A stretch of 64,000 nucleotides of DNA. Origin: Psychromonas sp. psych-6C06. Lineage in GTDB: Bacteria; Pseudomonadota; Gammaproteobacteria; Enterobacterales; Psychromonadaceae. The notes under the pieces were generated by a model, which worked only from the letters and a program-made list of their open reading frames with translations, was not told the DNA's origin and searched no databases. The position numbers were made by a program, and so were the translations under genes. Shown piece by piece: positions 38,979-48,777 of this stretch (positions are counted from its first letter, which is position 1; each line of letters starts with the position of its first letter). The stretch is taken from NCBI RefSeq assembly GCF_002835465.1, contig NZ_PIZM01000009.1, positions 124,001 through 188,000 on the forward strand, in the 5' to 3' direction.

Positions 38979-41051
38979 ATGAAATTAGAGAAAGTCCCAT
39001 TAAGTGCGTTAAATGGTGTGGGTATTAAAATGGCAGAGCGTTTAGAGAGGCTTGGCTTATTTAGCGTTGCTGACCTGCTTTTCCATCTGCCTCTGCATTA
39101 TCAAGACCGAGCCTCAATTATTCCTATTGGCGAGTTACAGGATGGCATGCAGGTGAGTGTGCAAGGGCGTATCATCAGTAGCAATGTACAAATGGGTAAG
39201 CGTCGTATTTTAAAGTGTCAGATAGCTGATGAAACGGGGCGAGTGACGCTAAATTTCTTTCACTTTAACGCCTCACAAAAAAATAGCTTTCGTGAAGGGC
39301 AGTTAATCAAATGTTTTGGTGAATTTAAACGCGGTTACCAAGGCTTTGAAATTACCCACCCTGAATATACACTTATCCAGACCCGTGAAAGTGCGCAAAC
39401 TCAGGAAACCCTGACCCCTATCTATCCAATGACAGAAGGGTTGAAACAGAACGGTCTACGTAAGTTAGCCAGCCAAGCCGTGGAGATGTTAAAGCAAAAT
39501 AGCATTGATGAGTTATTACCTACACAGCTATTAAGCCATCCAATTAGTTTACAAGATGCCTTGTTATATCTGCATCAGCCACCGCCAGATGCCAACATTG
39601 AACAATTAGAAAACAAAACGCATCCAGCGCAACAGCGGTTAATTATTGAAGAGTTAATCGCGCAACAATTAAGTTTACTTGCCATGCGTGCAAGTGCACA
39701 AACACAACCTGCCATGACCATTAATGCGCAATCGGACTTACAAAAAGCATTATTAAACAACCTTGGTTTCTCGCCAACCAATGCGCAGAGCAGAGTCGCT
39801 CAGGAGATTGAGCAAGATTTATTGCAACCCTATCCCATGATGCGCTTAGTGCAAGGTGATGTTGGCTCTGGTAAAACGTTAGTGGCAGCGATGGCTGCAT
39901 TAAGTGTTATTGAGGCTGGTTATCAGGTCGCGTTAATGGCGCCGACAGAGTTACTTGCAGAGCAGCATTTTATTAATTTCCAGAAGTGGTTTGAGCCATT
40001 GGATATTCGTGTTGGCATGTTATCTGGCAAGATGAAAGTGAAAGAAAAACGTTCACAGACTGAAAATATACAACTCGGTCTCTCTAAAATGGTAGTGGGG
40101 ACCCATGCACTGTTTTCAGATAATGTCATTTTTAATAAGTTAGCATTGATTATTGTTGATGAACAACATCGCTTTGGTGTTCATCAGCGTTTAGCGTTAA
40201 GAGAGAAAGGAGTGGATGAAGCCTTTGCGCCTCATCAGCTGACCATGACAGCAACCCCTATTCCACGCACGTTAGCAATGACCGCCTATGCCGATTTAAA
40301 AGTTTCGATTATTGATGAACTTCCGCCCGGCAGAACCGCGATTCAAACGGTGGCCCTTGCTGATACGCGACGTGACGATATTATTAAACGGGTTTATGAG
40401 TCCTGTAAAAATGAGGGGCGACAGGTTTATTGGGTTTGTACTTTAATCGAAGAGTCAGAGGCGCTTGAATGCCAAGCCGCTGAAGATACAGCGAATAGCT
40501 TGCAACTCAGTTTACCTGATTTACATATTGGATTGGTGCATGGCCGCATGAAAGGCGATGAAAAACAGTATGTGATGGATGCCTTTAAAGCAGGAGAGTT
40601 AGACTTGTTAGTTGCCACGACAGTCATTGAAGTCGGCGTGGATGTGCCTAATGCGAGTTTAATGATTATCGAAAACCCTGAGCGGTTAGGGCTTTCACAA
40701 CTGCACCAGTTACGTGGCCGTGTTGGCCGTGGCAGTGTCGCTAGCCACTGTGTTTTATTGTATAAAAATCCATTGTCATTAACGGCTAAAAAGCGTTTGC
40801 AAATTCTGCGCGAAAGCAACGATGGTTTTTATATCTCAGAGCAAGATTTACTCATTCGAGGCCCAGGTGAAGTTTTAGGCACAAAGCAAACGGGAGTCGC
40901 CCAATTTAAAATCGCTGACCTACTGCGCGACCAAGCATTGGTACCTTACTCTTTACAATTAGCAGAGCAAATTATTGCCCAGCACCCCACGCTTATCAGC
41001 GCGCTAACAACACGTTGGTTAGGTGAAAAACAGCATTATGCGCATGCTTAA
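38979..41051 (+). CDS. recG: ATP-dependent DNA helicase RecG
   Basis: 690 residues. N-terminal wedge/OB domain, Walker A GDVGSGKT in the first helicase domain, DEQH box (IIVDEQHRFGVHQR), the TMTATPIPRTLAMT motif, and motif VI LHQLRGRVGRGS. It remodels stalled forks and Holliday junctions. Overlaps the start of the AsmA-like gene by 14 bp. Confidence 0.97.
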   Translation: MKLEKVPLSALNGVGIKMAERLERLGLFSVADLLFHLPLHYQDRASIIPIGELQDGMQVSVQGRIISSNVQMGKRRILKCQIADETGRVTLNFFHFNASQKNSFREGQLIKCFGEFKRGYQGFEITHPEYTLIQTRESAQTQETLTPIYPMTEGLKQNGLRKLASQAVEMLKQNSIDELLPTQLLSHPISLQDALLYLHQPPPDANIEQLENKTHPAQQRLIIEELIAQQLSLLAMRASAQTQPAMTINAQSDLQKALLNNLGFSPTNAQSRVAQEIEQDLLQPYPMMRLVQGDVGSGKTLVAAMAALSVIEAGYQVALMAPTELLAEQHFINFQKWFEPLDIRVGMLSGKMKVKEKRSQTENIQLGLSKMVVGTHALFSDNVIFNKLALIIVDEQHRFGVHQRLALREKGVDEAFAPHQLTMTATPIPRTLAMTAYADLKVSIIDELPPGRTAIQTVALADTRRDDIIKRVYESCKNEGRQVYWVCTLIEESEALECQAAEDTANSLQLSLPDLHIGLVHGRMKGDEKQYVMDAFKAGELDLLVATTVIEVGVDVPNASLMIIENPERLGLSQLHQLRGRVGRGSVASHCVLLYKNPLSLTAKKRLQILRESNDGFYISEQDLLIRGPGEVLGTKQTGVAQFKIADLLRDQALVPYSLQLAEQIIAQHPTLISALTTRWLGEKQHYAHA

Positions 41052-42378
41052 ATTTAAACGTTTTTTACTGGCTAGCTGTTTGCTATTCCTGCTTTTTTTT
41101 CTTCTAGTAGGTAGCTCTGTCTACTTTTTCAGTGTTAATGATTTTTCACAATGGATAACAGATCAAGTTAAACAATCAACGGGTTATGATGTTCGTTTTG
41201 AGAATTTTGAAAATAGGTGGTTAGAGGACAACCGTTTGTCGTTCTCTGGTGTTTCCTTATATCAGCAAGATAAACGTGTCGTGCTCATTAATAAGCTTGA
41301 TATCGATATTAAGAAATTAGATTTATGGCAACGTCAACTAGAAATTAGCATGGTGCATTTAAAGGGGGTTGAAGTAGATATTAAGCAACCACTAACCAAA
41401 AATAAAGTTGTCGTAAATAGTGCAAAAAATAACTCTTCGCCTGTCGTGGCTGTTGGTGCGCAATCATTATCTTGGGAAAAGTTACATATCGACACACTGA
41501 AAATAACCGAATTCAACGCAGATGTTGTGCATCAGCAGCAACATCTACTACTTAAACAAGCAGAGGTTGAGTTTCGCGATGTGCATATTATTCAGCAACA
41601 TCAATTGCAGACCATACCCTCATCAATTGATGTGTCGCTACAAATAAAATCGTTGTTATTTGAATCTCCAGAGCAGCAAGTGCAACTCGATGATTGGCAA
41701 CTATCTTTACAATCGAATCTATTTCAGCAACAAGGTAGGCTAACGGGGGAGATCGGTTCTGTAACATTTAATCTCCCCTCAGAAAAGAGCCGCACCTCAA
41801 GTATGAATTTCCATAACATGTATTTTGAATTATTGCTGAAGCAGCAATACTTACGCTTAAAAGAATTTACTTTAGAGGCATTTTCTGGGCATATGAGTAT
41901 GCGCTCAGAGGCAGAGTTAGCGATCACTCTTTTTCCTAAACCTTTGTTCAAGCTCAAGCAAGTCACTGTTGAATCATTACAACTAAAAGATATGCAATTG
42001 GTTATTCCTGATATTTCTGGGGCGAATAATCGTACTGAGGTTTCTGTCGATAACACGGAAGCGGATATATCTTTGCCACTGGAAAACTTACTATTGGAGC
42101 AGTTATTACTGACTAACGTAAATATACGCAGTGAAAATAGTGAGCTTCCGCTACGAGTGGATCGTATACAGTTACAATTGAACCATGTACCCTTAATCAG
42201 GAATAGTGACTGGTTACGTGTTGCTACGCTGAGCGAACAAGCGGGTAGTTTTAGCCTAGCTTTTGCTTTATTGCACTGGCAACAAAGTGTGATTGAAGAT
42301 TTTTCTGTTGCGGGGAGCTTGACCGAAGAGGATCAAGGTTTGTTATTATTAAAGCAACTATTATCAGAACATCGATAA
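41038..42378 (+). CDS. AsmA-like envelope protein
   Basis: 446 residues from the ATG giving MRMLKFKRFLL, preceded by AGGTGA. A single N-terminal membrane helix (about 7-30), then a large periplasmic region with the AsmA-type beginning VRFENFENRWLEDNRLSFSG. Bacterial AsmA-like proteins are bridge-like lipid-transport or outer-membrane biogenesis factors; this one is shorter than the 600-1000 residue members. Translationally coupled to recG, although the functions are unrelated. Confidence 0.65.
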   Translation: MRMLKFKRFLLASCLLFLLFFLLVGSSVYFFSVNDFSQWITDQVKQSTGYDVRFENFENRWLEDNRLSFSGVSLYQQDKRVVLINKLDIDIKKLDLWQRQLEISMVHLKGVEVDIKQPLTKNKVVVNSAKNNSSPVVAVGAQSLSWEKLHIDTLKITEFNADVVHQQQHLLLKQAEVEFRDVHIIQQHQLQTIPSSIDVSLQIKSLLFESPEQQVQLDDWQLSLQSNLFQQQGRLTGEIGSVTFNLPSEKSRTSSMNFHNMYFELLLKQQYLRLKEFTLEAFSGHMSMRSEAELAITLFPKPLFKLKQVTVESLQLKDMQLVIPDISGANNRTEVSVDNTEADISLPLENLLLEQLLLTNVNIRSENSELPLRVDRIQLQLNHVPLIRNSDWLRVATLSEQAGSFSLAFALLHWQQSVIEDFSVAGSLTEEDQGLLLLKQLLSEHR

Positions 42379-42433
42379 TAGCGTTTGATAATATATTCGC
42401 ACCGTTCAACAATTTTAGGAGCCCTAAAGGTCA

Positions 42434-43468
42434 ATGACGCTATTAATTACCTATCTAATTATCGCAATTGGTGTTTCATTTTTGTGTTCAATTTTAGAAG
42501 CGGTGTTACTTTCAATAACGCCTACCTACATCGCACAACTACAAAAGAAACGTCCTCGTGATGCGAAAATGTTAAGCAATGTTAAATCTAAGCTAGACCA
42601 ATCTATCTCGAGCATTTTAATCCTTAATACATTTGCTCATACTATGGGGGCTGCGGGGGTTGGTTCACAAGCGGTACGAATTTATGGAGAACAGTGGGAA
42701 ACATTAATTGCGTTATTATTGACCCTTGCCATTCTCTATTTTTCAGAAATTATCCCGAAAACTATTGGTGCGACTTTTTGGAAGTTTCTTGCTGTGCCGT
42801 CGGGTTACATCATTTTGGTGTTAATTAAATTGGTATTCCCTTTAGTGTGGTTATCAACGCGTGTCACACGTTTATTTAGCCGTAATAAAAAAGATTCTAT
42901 TAGTCGCGAAGAGGTACTCGCTTTTACCGCCCTCAGTGAAAAAGAGGGGGCGATTGGTCCACAAGAAAAGCGTTTAGTAGAAAATATCTTTACCTTACGT
43001 GACTATAAAGCTGAGGATATATTAACACCTCGAACAGTGGTGCACGCACTATCTGAAGATTGCACAGTGAAAGAGGCGTTGTGTGCAGAGAAAACGCAAA
43101 ACTTTACCCGTATTCCTGTTTACCAAGAGAGTATTGATGATATTACCGGTGTTCTCCTTAAAACTCAGTTATATGAATATGAACGGCAAGGAAAAGGAGA
43201 GGTATTACTCGGTGAATTAAAAATGCCTATCCATCGCATCTCAGGTAATGTTCCGGTATTGCATCTATTAGATCTGTTTATTAAACGCCATGAACACCTG
43301 TTTTTAGTCGAGGATCAATTTGGCCAAACAGCGGGAGTTGTCTCTTTAGAGGATGCACTTGAAACATTACTCGGACGAGAGATTGTTGATGAAAGTGATA
43401 GCATCGCGGACTTACAAAAGTATGCCAAAGAGAGTTACAGAGATAGGCTACGTAAAAAGTTACGTTAG
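42434..43468 (+). CDS. CNNM/CBS-domain transporter (CorB/CorC type)
   Basis: 344 residues. The N-terminal CNNM (DUF21) domain has three to four membrane helices with FSEIIPKTIGATFW, followed by a pair of CBS domains (about 205-320; ILTPRTVVHAL starts the first). The C-terminal CorC-HlyC domain is missing, so this is the short version. Such proteins export Mg2+ or relate to Co2+/Mg2+ resistance. Own transcription unit. Confidence 0.8.
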   Translation: MTLLITYLIIAIGVSFLCSILEAVLLSITPTYIAQLQKKRPRDAKMLSNVKSKLDQSISSILILNTFAHTMGAAGVGSQAVRIYGEQWETLIALLLTLAILYFSEIIPKTIGATFWKFLAVPSGYIILVLIKLVFPLVWLSTRVTRLFSRNKKDSISREEVLAFTALSEKEGAIGPQEKRLVENIFTLRDYKAEDILTPRTVVHALSEDCTVKEALCAEKTQNFTRIPVYQESIDDITGVLLKTQLYEYERQGKGEVLLGELKMPIHRISGNVPVLHLLDLFIKRHEHLFLVEDQFGQTAGVVSLEDALETLLGREIVDESDSIADLQKYAKESYRDRLRKKLR

Positions 43469-43862
43469 GGGCTTTTGATCTTTCGAGTTTATCTTTGCAA
43501 CAAATGTTGCTCTAGGGGCTCAAGACAACACGCTCTGAGCTTGCTCTACCTGACTACGTCAAACAGTATGCAATACAAAACGAAAAGACGTTTCCTATTC
43601 GTTAGACGAAATTAGCTTAGAATGATTAAGCCACATTCCGCCTGCCTCGCACAAACCTAATCAAATAGCGCTAACTTAATTGCGCTATTTTGGCTCCTTC
43701 GTCGGTGCAGTTAAGCCGTCGTTCATAGCATCAAACTACCACTGATGTGATGTATAAATATACGACGTTTTTTGAAGTAATCGGTTGTTCTACATGAAAA
43801 ACGTATAACCAATAAAGTAATTATTTTAGCCTGTATAAAAGAGTTATCTTTATCGGAATACT
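43469..43862. other. Gene-free region
   Basis: No gene recognised. One stem, AAATAGCGC/GCGCTATTT at 43663-43690 with a 10-nt loop, is terminator-like but far from the upstream stop and lacks a good T-run. Confidence 0.5.
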
Positions 43863-44057
43863 TAACCTCAATTCTGGTTAATGGAATCGTTATGCTTTTA
43901 AAATCATGAAGTTGCTACTTTGATAATACAGTGCCGTTAATTTTGCGTTTTCAAGGCAAATTATCGTCGCAATAAAGGGTTATTGGTCGATGAATTAACA
44001 GTGAAATTCGCGGAAATAGCGGTATTGTATCGCTTTGCTTATCTAGAGCTGAGGTTA
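43863..44057. repeat. Second MITE-like element with TAACCTCA ends
   Basis: A 195-bp block without open frames. The left end TAACCTCAATTCTGG matches the complement of the right end (TAACCTCAGCTCTAG) at 12 of 15 positions, including eight in a row from the tip. This is the look of a non-autonomous mobile element. No clear target duplication. Confidence 0.5.
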
Positions 44058-44139
44058 TCTATATTGGTTTTTTCATGACGACAAGTGGCGATATTTTATT
44101 ATGCTAATAATACCCAAACTGTATTTAATGGTGATACTA

Positions 44140-44155
44140 TGTGACTTTGGTCACG
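44140..44155 (+). promoter_or_regulatory. Candidate CRP site upstream of the Bcr-type gene
   Basis: TGTGA-CTTTGG-TCACG matches the CRP consensus half-sites at 9 of 10 positions, centred about 92 bp before the start codon. A paired -10/-35 was not clear. Confidence 0.5.
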
Positions 44156-44239
44156 TTAATGGCTTCTCTCGTTGATAACGTGAATCCTGTTTCAATCTTG
44201 GTAAATGTTGCTTAGATTGGCAGAGTCTAGGAGTTATTC

Positions 44240-45451
44240 ATGCGTTCAAAACCGACACAACTCAGTCTTTTACTGATTATTATTCTTGGTGCTATCTCTG
44301 CATTAACCCCTTTTGCGATCGATATGTACCTTCCCGCAATGCCTGCAATTGCTCAAGAGTTTTCTGTCTCAGCCGGTGATATTCAAATTACGTTAACAGC
44401 TTATATGCTCGGCTTTGCGATCGGACAATTATTGCATGGACCTTTAGCTGATAGTTTTGGACGTAAACCGGTACTGTTGATTGGAACATTACTCTTTACC
44501 TTAGCATCGGTATTAAGTGCTATCTCCCCAAGTATTGAGATGCTGACTTGGATGCGAGTTGGGCAAGGGTTTGCAGGTGCTGCTGCTGCCGTTGTTATTC
44601 AAGCGATTGTACGTGACATGTTTGATAAAGAAGAGTTTGCTCGTACCATGTCATTTATTGTGTTGGTCATGACACTTGCACCATTGATTGCCCCTTTGTT
44701 AGGCGGTTATATGGCAGTTTGGTTTGGTTGGCGTTCGATTTTCTGGGTCATTGCATTAATTGCATTACTGGTTATTGTCGCAATCACTTTTAAGATCCCT
44801 GAAACCCTAGCAGTGGAGAAGCGTCAACCCTTCAGAGTGCGTTCGGTATTACGTAATTATCGCTCTTTGGTCGTAAGCCGTAATGCGATGTTATTAATTT
44901 TAACGGGTGCACTTTCCTTTGCTGGTATGTTTGCTTTTTTAACAGCGGGCTCATTTATTTTTGTTGAGATACATGGTGTTGATATTCAACATGTTGGTTA
45001 TCTTTTTGGTTTGAATGTTGTTTCTATGATGGTTATGACTGTACTGAATGGGAGGCTGGTTCGCGCTAAAGGTTCGCAATGGATGCTGAAACTAGGCTTA
45101 ACCATTCAATTAGTTGGTGCAACCTTGTTATTGCTTGGACAAGTTTTTAATTTCGGCTTATGGGGTGTGGTGTTACCGATAATGCTTTATGTCAGCGCTA
45201 TCTCAACAGTGGGTAGTAACTCAATGGCAATATTGTTAAGTGATTACCCTAGTATTGCAGGCACTGCCTCTTCGTTGTCGGGTACATTACGTTTTGGTCT
45301 AGCTGGTGTCGCTGCCGCGGTTATCTCTTTCTTACCGGCTAAATCGAGCTGGCCAATGGTAGGGGTTATCTGTTGTTGTGCAAGTTTAGCATTTACCTGT
45401 TTGTTGTTAAGAAGCACGCCAAAATTGGAAAGTAATGCCTCTATTGTCTGA
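44240..45451 (+). CDS. Bcr/CflA-family multidrug efflux protein (MFS)
   Basis: 403 residues, 12 membrane helices. The first helix holds PFAIDMYLPAMPAIA, and the motif A loop is GPLADSFGRKPVLLIG. H+-driven exporter related to bicyclomycin and chloramphenicol resistance proteins; substrate unknown. Convergent with ntrC. Confidence 0.88.
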   Translation: MRSKPTQLSLLLIIILGAISALTPFAIDMYLPAMPAIAQEFSVSAGDIQITLTAYMLGFAIGQLLHGPLADSFGRKPVLLIGTLLFTLASVLSAISPSIEMLTWMRVGQGFAGAAAAVVIQAIVRDMFDKEEFARTMSFIVLVMTLAPLIAPLLGGYMAVWFGWRSIFWVIALIALLVIVAITFKIPETLAVEKRQPFRVRSVLRNYRSLVVSRNAMLLILTGALSFAGMFAFLTAGSFIFVEIHGVDIQHVGYLFGLNVVSMMVMTVLNGRLVRAKGSQWMLKLGLTIQLVGATLLLLGQVFNFGLWGVVLPIMLYVSAISTVGSNSMAILLSDYPSIAGTASSLSGTLRFGLAGVAAAVISFLPAKSSWPMVGVICCCASLAFTCLLLRSTPKLESNASIV

Positions 45452-45454
45452 GTA

Positions 45455-45483
45455 AATGCTAACGTTAGGTTAACGCTAACATT
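45455..45483. terminator. Imperfect hairpin between Bcr-type gene and ntrC
   Basis: Arms AATGCTAACGTTA and TAACGCTAACATT pair at 11 of 13 positions around a 3-nt loop, directly between the two convergent stops. No T-run. Confidence 0.45.
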
Positions 45484-45485
45484 AA

Positions 45486-46889
45486 TTAAGACATGCCAAA
45501 CTCTTTGAGTTTACGGGTTAGCGTGTTCCTTCCCCAACCGAGTAGTTTGGCTGCTTCCTGTTTTTTACCATCGGTAAATTTTAATGCGGTTTTTAGCATT
45601 ATTTTTTCAAATTCAGGCAGAGCATTACTTAATATTTCTTTTTCGCCACGCTTTAATTCAGTAGAGGCCCATAGCTCGAGGTTTTTTTGCCATAGTGGCG
45701 TTTCGCTATCGATATTTTGTGTTTCTTGCGAACTTAACTCTGGCGGGAGGTCATTGATATGTACTTCTTGACCGCTGGCCATGACTGTTAGCCAACGACA
45801 ACTGTTTTCCAGCTGACGAACATTACCTGGCCATGGTAGTTGACTGAGGTATTGCTTAGTTTCTTCAGTTAATTGTTTTGCTTCGACCTTGAGTTCTGCA
45901 GCGATGTTATGTAGAAAATATTGAGCTAATAGGCTGATATCTTCACGGCGCTCTTTGAGTGCGGGAATTTGTAAGCGAATAACATTTAAGCGATGGAAAA
46001 GATCTTCTCGAAAATCACCTGATTGTACTTTTTTCTCTAAGTCTTGGTGGGTGGCTGCAATAATACGCACATCCACTTTTATGCCTTGATGTCCGCCGAC
46101 ACGATAAAATTTACCATCAGCTAAAACACGTAATAAACGGGTTTGTACGTCTAATGGCATATCACCAATCTCATCTAAAAATAGTGTGCCACCATCCGCT
46201 TGTTCAAAGCGACCTTGTCGATTTGCGGCCGCACCGGTAAAGGCGCCTTTTTCATGGCCGAACAATTCTGCTTCAATTAATTCGCGAGGGATTGCCGCCA
46301 TGTTAAGGGCAATAAAGGTATTGTCTTTACGCGGGCTATGTTTATGCAAGGCTTGTGCGACAAGCTCTTTACCTGTTCCTGATTGACCGTTAATTAAGAC
46401 GCTCATGCTAGACCGAGATAGTCGGCCAATAACACGAAAAACCTCTTGCATTGCCGGGGCTTCACCGATGATTTCTGGTGTTGAGAGCAGTTGTTCTGTT
46501 GGTTTCTTGCTTTGCTTAAGCTCTAAGCTGTGATTTATTGCACGTTGAATAAGCTCTGTTGCTTCATGAATATCAAAGGGTTTTGGTAAATATTCAAATG
46601 CGCCACTTTGGTAGGCATTCACTGCGCTGTCTAAGTCGCTATGAGCTGTCATGATGATGATCGGAATATTTGGAAAACGCTGGTGGATCTGCTCCATCAG
46701 TTCTAATCCATCAATGCCGGGCATACGCACATCAGAAATAATCACTTCTGGCTGCTCTATCTGTAACTGTTTCCAAAGGCATTCACCATCTGGAAAGCTA
46801 GCATGGTTTATATCATTGCTTTTTAAGGTGCGTTCCAATACCCAACGGATAGCATGATCGTCATCGACGATCCAAGCAGTAGCATTCAT
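45486..46889 (-). CDS. glnG: Nitrogen response regulator NtrC (NRI)
   Basis: 467 residues. The receiver domain has phospho-acceptor D53 in ISDVRMPG. The AAA+ domain has Walker A GQSGTGKE and the sigma-54 contact loop GAFTGA. The C-terminal Fis-type helix-turn-helix is AAKLLGWGRNTLTRKLKEFG. Activates sigma-54 promoters such as glnA under nitrogen limitation. 12 bp downstream of ntrB. Confidence 0.97.
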   Translation of the reverse strand: MNATAWIVDDDHAIRWVLERTLKSNDINHASFPDGECLWKQLQIEQPEVIISDVRMPGIDGLELMEQIHQRFPNIPIIIMTAHSDLDSAVNAYQSGAFEYLPKPFDIHEATELIQRAINHSLELKQSKKPTEQLLSTPEIIGEAPAMQEVFRVIGRLSRSSMSVLINGQSGTGKELVAQALHKHSPRKDNTFIALNMAAIPRELIEAELFGHEKGAFTGAAANRQGRFEQADGGTLFLDEIGDMPLDVQTRLLRVLADGKFYRVGGHQGIKVDVRIIAATHQDLEKKVQSGDFREDLFHRLNVIRLQIPALKERREDISLLAQYFLHNIAAELKVEAKQLTEETKQYLSQLPWPGNVRQLENSCRWLTVMASGQEVHINDLPPELSSQETQNIDSETPLWQKNLELWASTELKRGEKEILSNALPEFEKIMLKTALKFTDGKKQEAAKLLGWGRNTLTRKLKEFGMS

Positions 46890-46901
46890 TTTTGTTCCTA
46901 A

Positions 46902-47972
46902 TTATAGTTGCATCGGTAGGTAGATAGAGAATTCCGTGTGCCCTGAAATACTGTGGCACTCAATACGACCATGGTGTTGTTTTATTAATTCTTGTGCAAT
47001 AGATAATCCAAGCCCTGTACCGTCAGTTTTTCCGGTGACCATTGGGTAGAAAAGGGTATCTCTGAGGTGGTTTGGAATGCCATTACCGTTATCAATAATT
47101 TTTATTTCTACCGCTAATCGTTGCGGTAATCCATTAATGGTAACTTGGTGTGCCGTGCGCGTGCGTAATGTGATTTTTGAGTTTTGTTTCATCTCTGGAC
47201 TGAGTGCTTGCACGGCATTTTGAACGATATTTAAAAATGCTTGTTGGAGTTGGTCTGATTGCATCTCAAAGTCTGGAATACTTGGATCATAATCGACTTT
47301 TATTTCGATGAAATCAGGCAGGTTTAGGCGTACTAATTTTCGCACTTTTTCGAGTACTGAATGGATGTTATCCATTTTTCGTTCGCCCATTTTTTGTGGG
47401 CCTAATAAACGATTCACCAAGGCACTTAGTCGGTCAGCTTGGTCAATAATAATTTGTGTAAACTCTTTAAGCTCCGGCGAAGGTAACTCACTTTCTAATA
47501 ATTGAGCTGCTCCACGTAACCCGCCGAGAGGGTTTTTTATTTCATGGGCAAGCCCTCGGACTAAATCCTGTGCTGCCTTTTGTTGGTGCTCTTGATAATG
47601 TACTTGGCTTAATTTTCGCTGTTGTTCGATACAGCGCAATTCGATAATGACGTACGCATTATTGTTAAAGCTGAGGTAGGTAGCACTCAAGCTAATCAAT
47701 AGAGGTTGCGAGTCGACCAGAAGAGTTACCTCATTTTCATTAAAGGCCCCTTTATCTTTAAAGACGTTTTTAATACTTTGCGGGTTAAAATGATAATGGT
47801 TGGCAAGTTGTTGTAATGTTTGTTGATAAAGGCGTTGAAAGCTTTGCGATAATAATAGCTCACTGGCAGGGTTGGCGTAGCTAAGTTTTAGCGACTCATC
47901 AATAATAACAAAGCCTGTATTTGCCTCTTCAATAATAGCAAGTGGAAAGCCTTCAGGAAGCGTATTTAACAT
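46902..47972 (-). CDS. glnL: Nitrogen sensor kinase NtrB (NRII)
   Basis: 356 residues. An N-terminal PAS domain, H-box GLAHEIKNPLGGLRGAAQLL with the phosphorylated His, and the ATP-binding motifs DNGNGIP and GTGLGLSIAQ. No membrane helices: the cytoplasmic kinase/phosphatase controlled by PII. Lies between the DUF4124 gene (7 bp) and ntrC. Confidence 0.96.
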   Translation of the reverse strand: MLNTLPEGFPLAIIEEANTGFVIIDESLKLSYANPASELLLSQSFQRLYQQTLQQLANHYHFNPQSIKNVFKDKGAFNENEVTLLVDSQPLLISLSATYLSFNNNAYVIIELRCIEQQRKLSQVHYQEHQQKAAQDLVRGLAHEIKNPLGGLRGAAQLLESELPSPELKEFTQIIIDQADRLSALVNRLLGPQKMGERKMDNIHSVLEKVRKLVRLNLPDFIEIKVDYDPSIPDFEMQSDQLQQAFLNIVQNAVQALSPEMKQNSKITLRTRTAHQVTINGLPQRLAVEIKIIDNGNGIPNHLRDTLFYPMVTGKTDGTGLGLSIAQELIKQHHGRIECHSISGHTEFSIYLPMQL

Positions 47973-47979
47973 CTGCCTA

Positions 47980-48522
47980 TTATCTTACCGTTGCGCGCTG
48001 TAAGTGGACTGTAACAACTTGTGTTTTCGCAACTACTTTACCATTCTTATCAAGCATTTCTACTTGTACTTGGTGTGTACCACGGTCGATATTTTTTGCT
48101 CTAATAGTCGGCGAGATTTGTGGTGATCCGAGTTTTTTGCCATCAAGGTATAATTGCAATTTATGGGTGTTTTCTTTTTCAGGCTCAGTTGAAACGTGTA
48201 TGTCGATAGTACCGTCATTGCTGCGCAGTGGTTTATCATCTTCGGGTGAGATAATGGTTGCCTGATAATTTACTACTGGTGTGTCTTCATCATCTAATGA
48301 AAGTTCATTTGCAATAGCATCAGGCTCATCGCTCGCTTGTTTGCCTGAGGATAATAAGTTGTTATTTTTCACATCGATCTGTTCAGTGCCTGGCACTGCG
48401 GTATCAGAAAAATGTATTTTTCCATTTTCATCAACCCAATGATAAATCTTGGTATCAGCTGCACTTACTAGTGGTGAGAGTGAGTAGAGTAGTGCTGAAA
48501 AAAATAATGCAGATAATTTCAT
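47980..48522 (-). CDS. Exported DUF4124-domain protein
   Basis: 180 residues. The signal peptide MKLSALFFSALLYSLSPLVSAA is followed by KIYHWVDENGKIHFSDT, the DUF4124 motif, and a C-terminal beta-sandwich-like region (THQVQVEMLDKNGKVVAKT). Periplasmic, function unknown. Only 7 bp before ntrB, so it probably begins the ntrBC transcript, as in many gammaproteobacteria where a DUF4124 gene lies next to ntrB. Confidence 0.8.
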   Translation of the reverse strand: MKLSALFFSALLYSLSPLVSAADTKIYHWVDENGKIHFSDTAVPGTEQIDVKNNNLLSSGKQASDEPDAIANELSLDDEDTPVVNYQATIISPEDDKPLRSNDGTIDIHVSTEPEKENTHKLQLYLDGKKLGSPQISPTIRAKNIDRGTHQVQVEMLDKNGKVVAKTQVVTVHLQRATVR

Positions 48523-48726
48523 AATTTTAAACCTTAAACAGAAGAGATTTAATTGTGAGCCATGAATTTAGTTAAGGCAATAAAAGAATCTTAATGTAAA
48601 CCAAGCGTTGCAAAAAATGTTAATCCTAACGGGTATAATGATTATTCATCTAAAGGGTGTTGACTTATTTTTTATATTTATAGGTGTTTCTTTCTAATTT
48701 TGTTTCTTTTTCAGGGAGTTGTAAGA

Positions 48727-48758
48727 AGCAAGAGGCGAGACGTTGCTCACCTCTTGCT
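48727..48758 (-). terminator. Terminator-like hairpin after the type III synthetase gene
   Basis: AGCAAGAGG/CCTCTTGCT stem with an inner GAG/CTC pairing, 20 bp past the stop. T-run weak on this strand. Confidence 0.55.
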
Positions 48759-48777
48759 GAAATACCATTAACAATAA

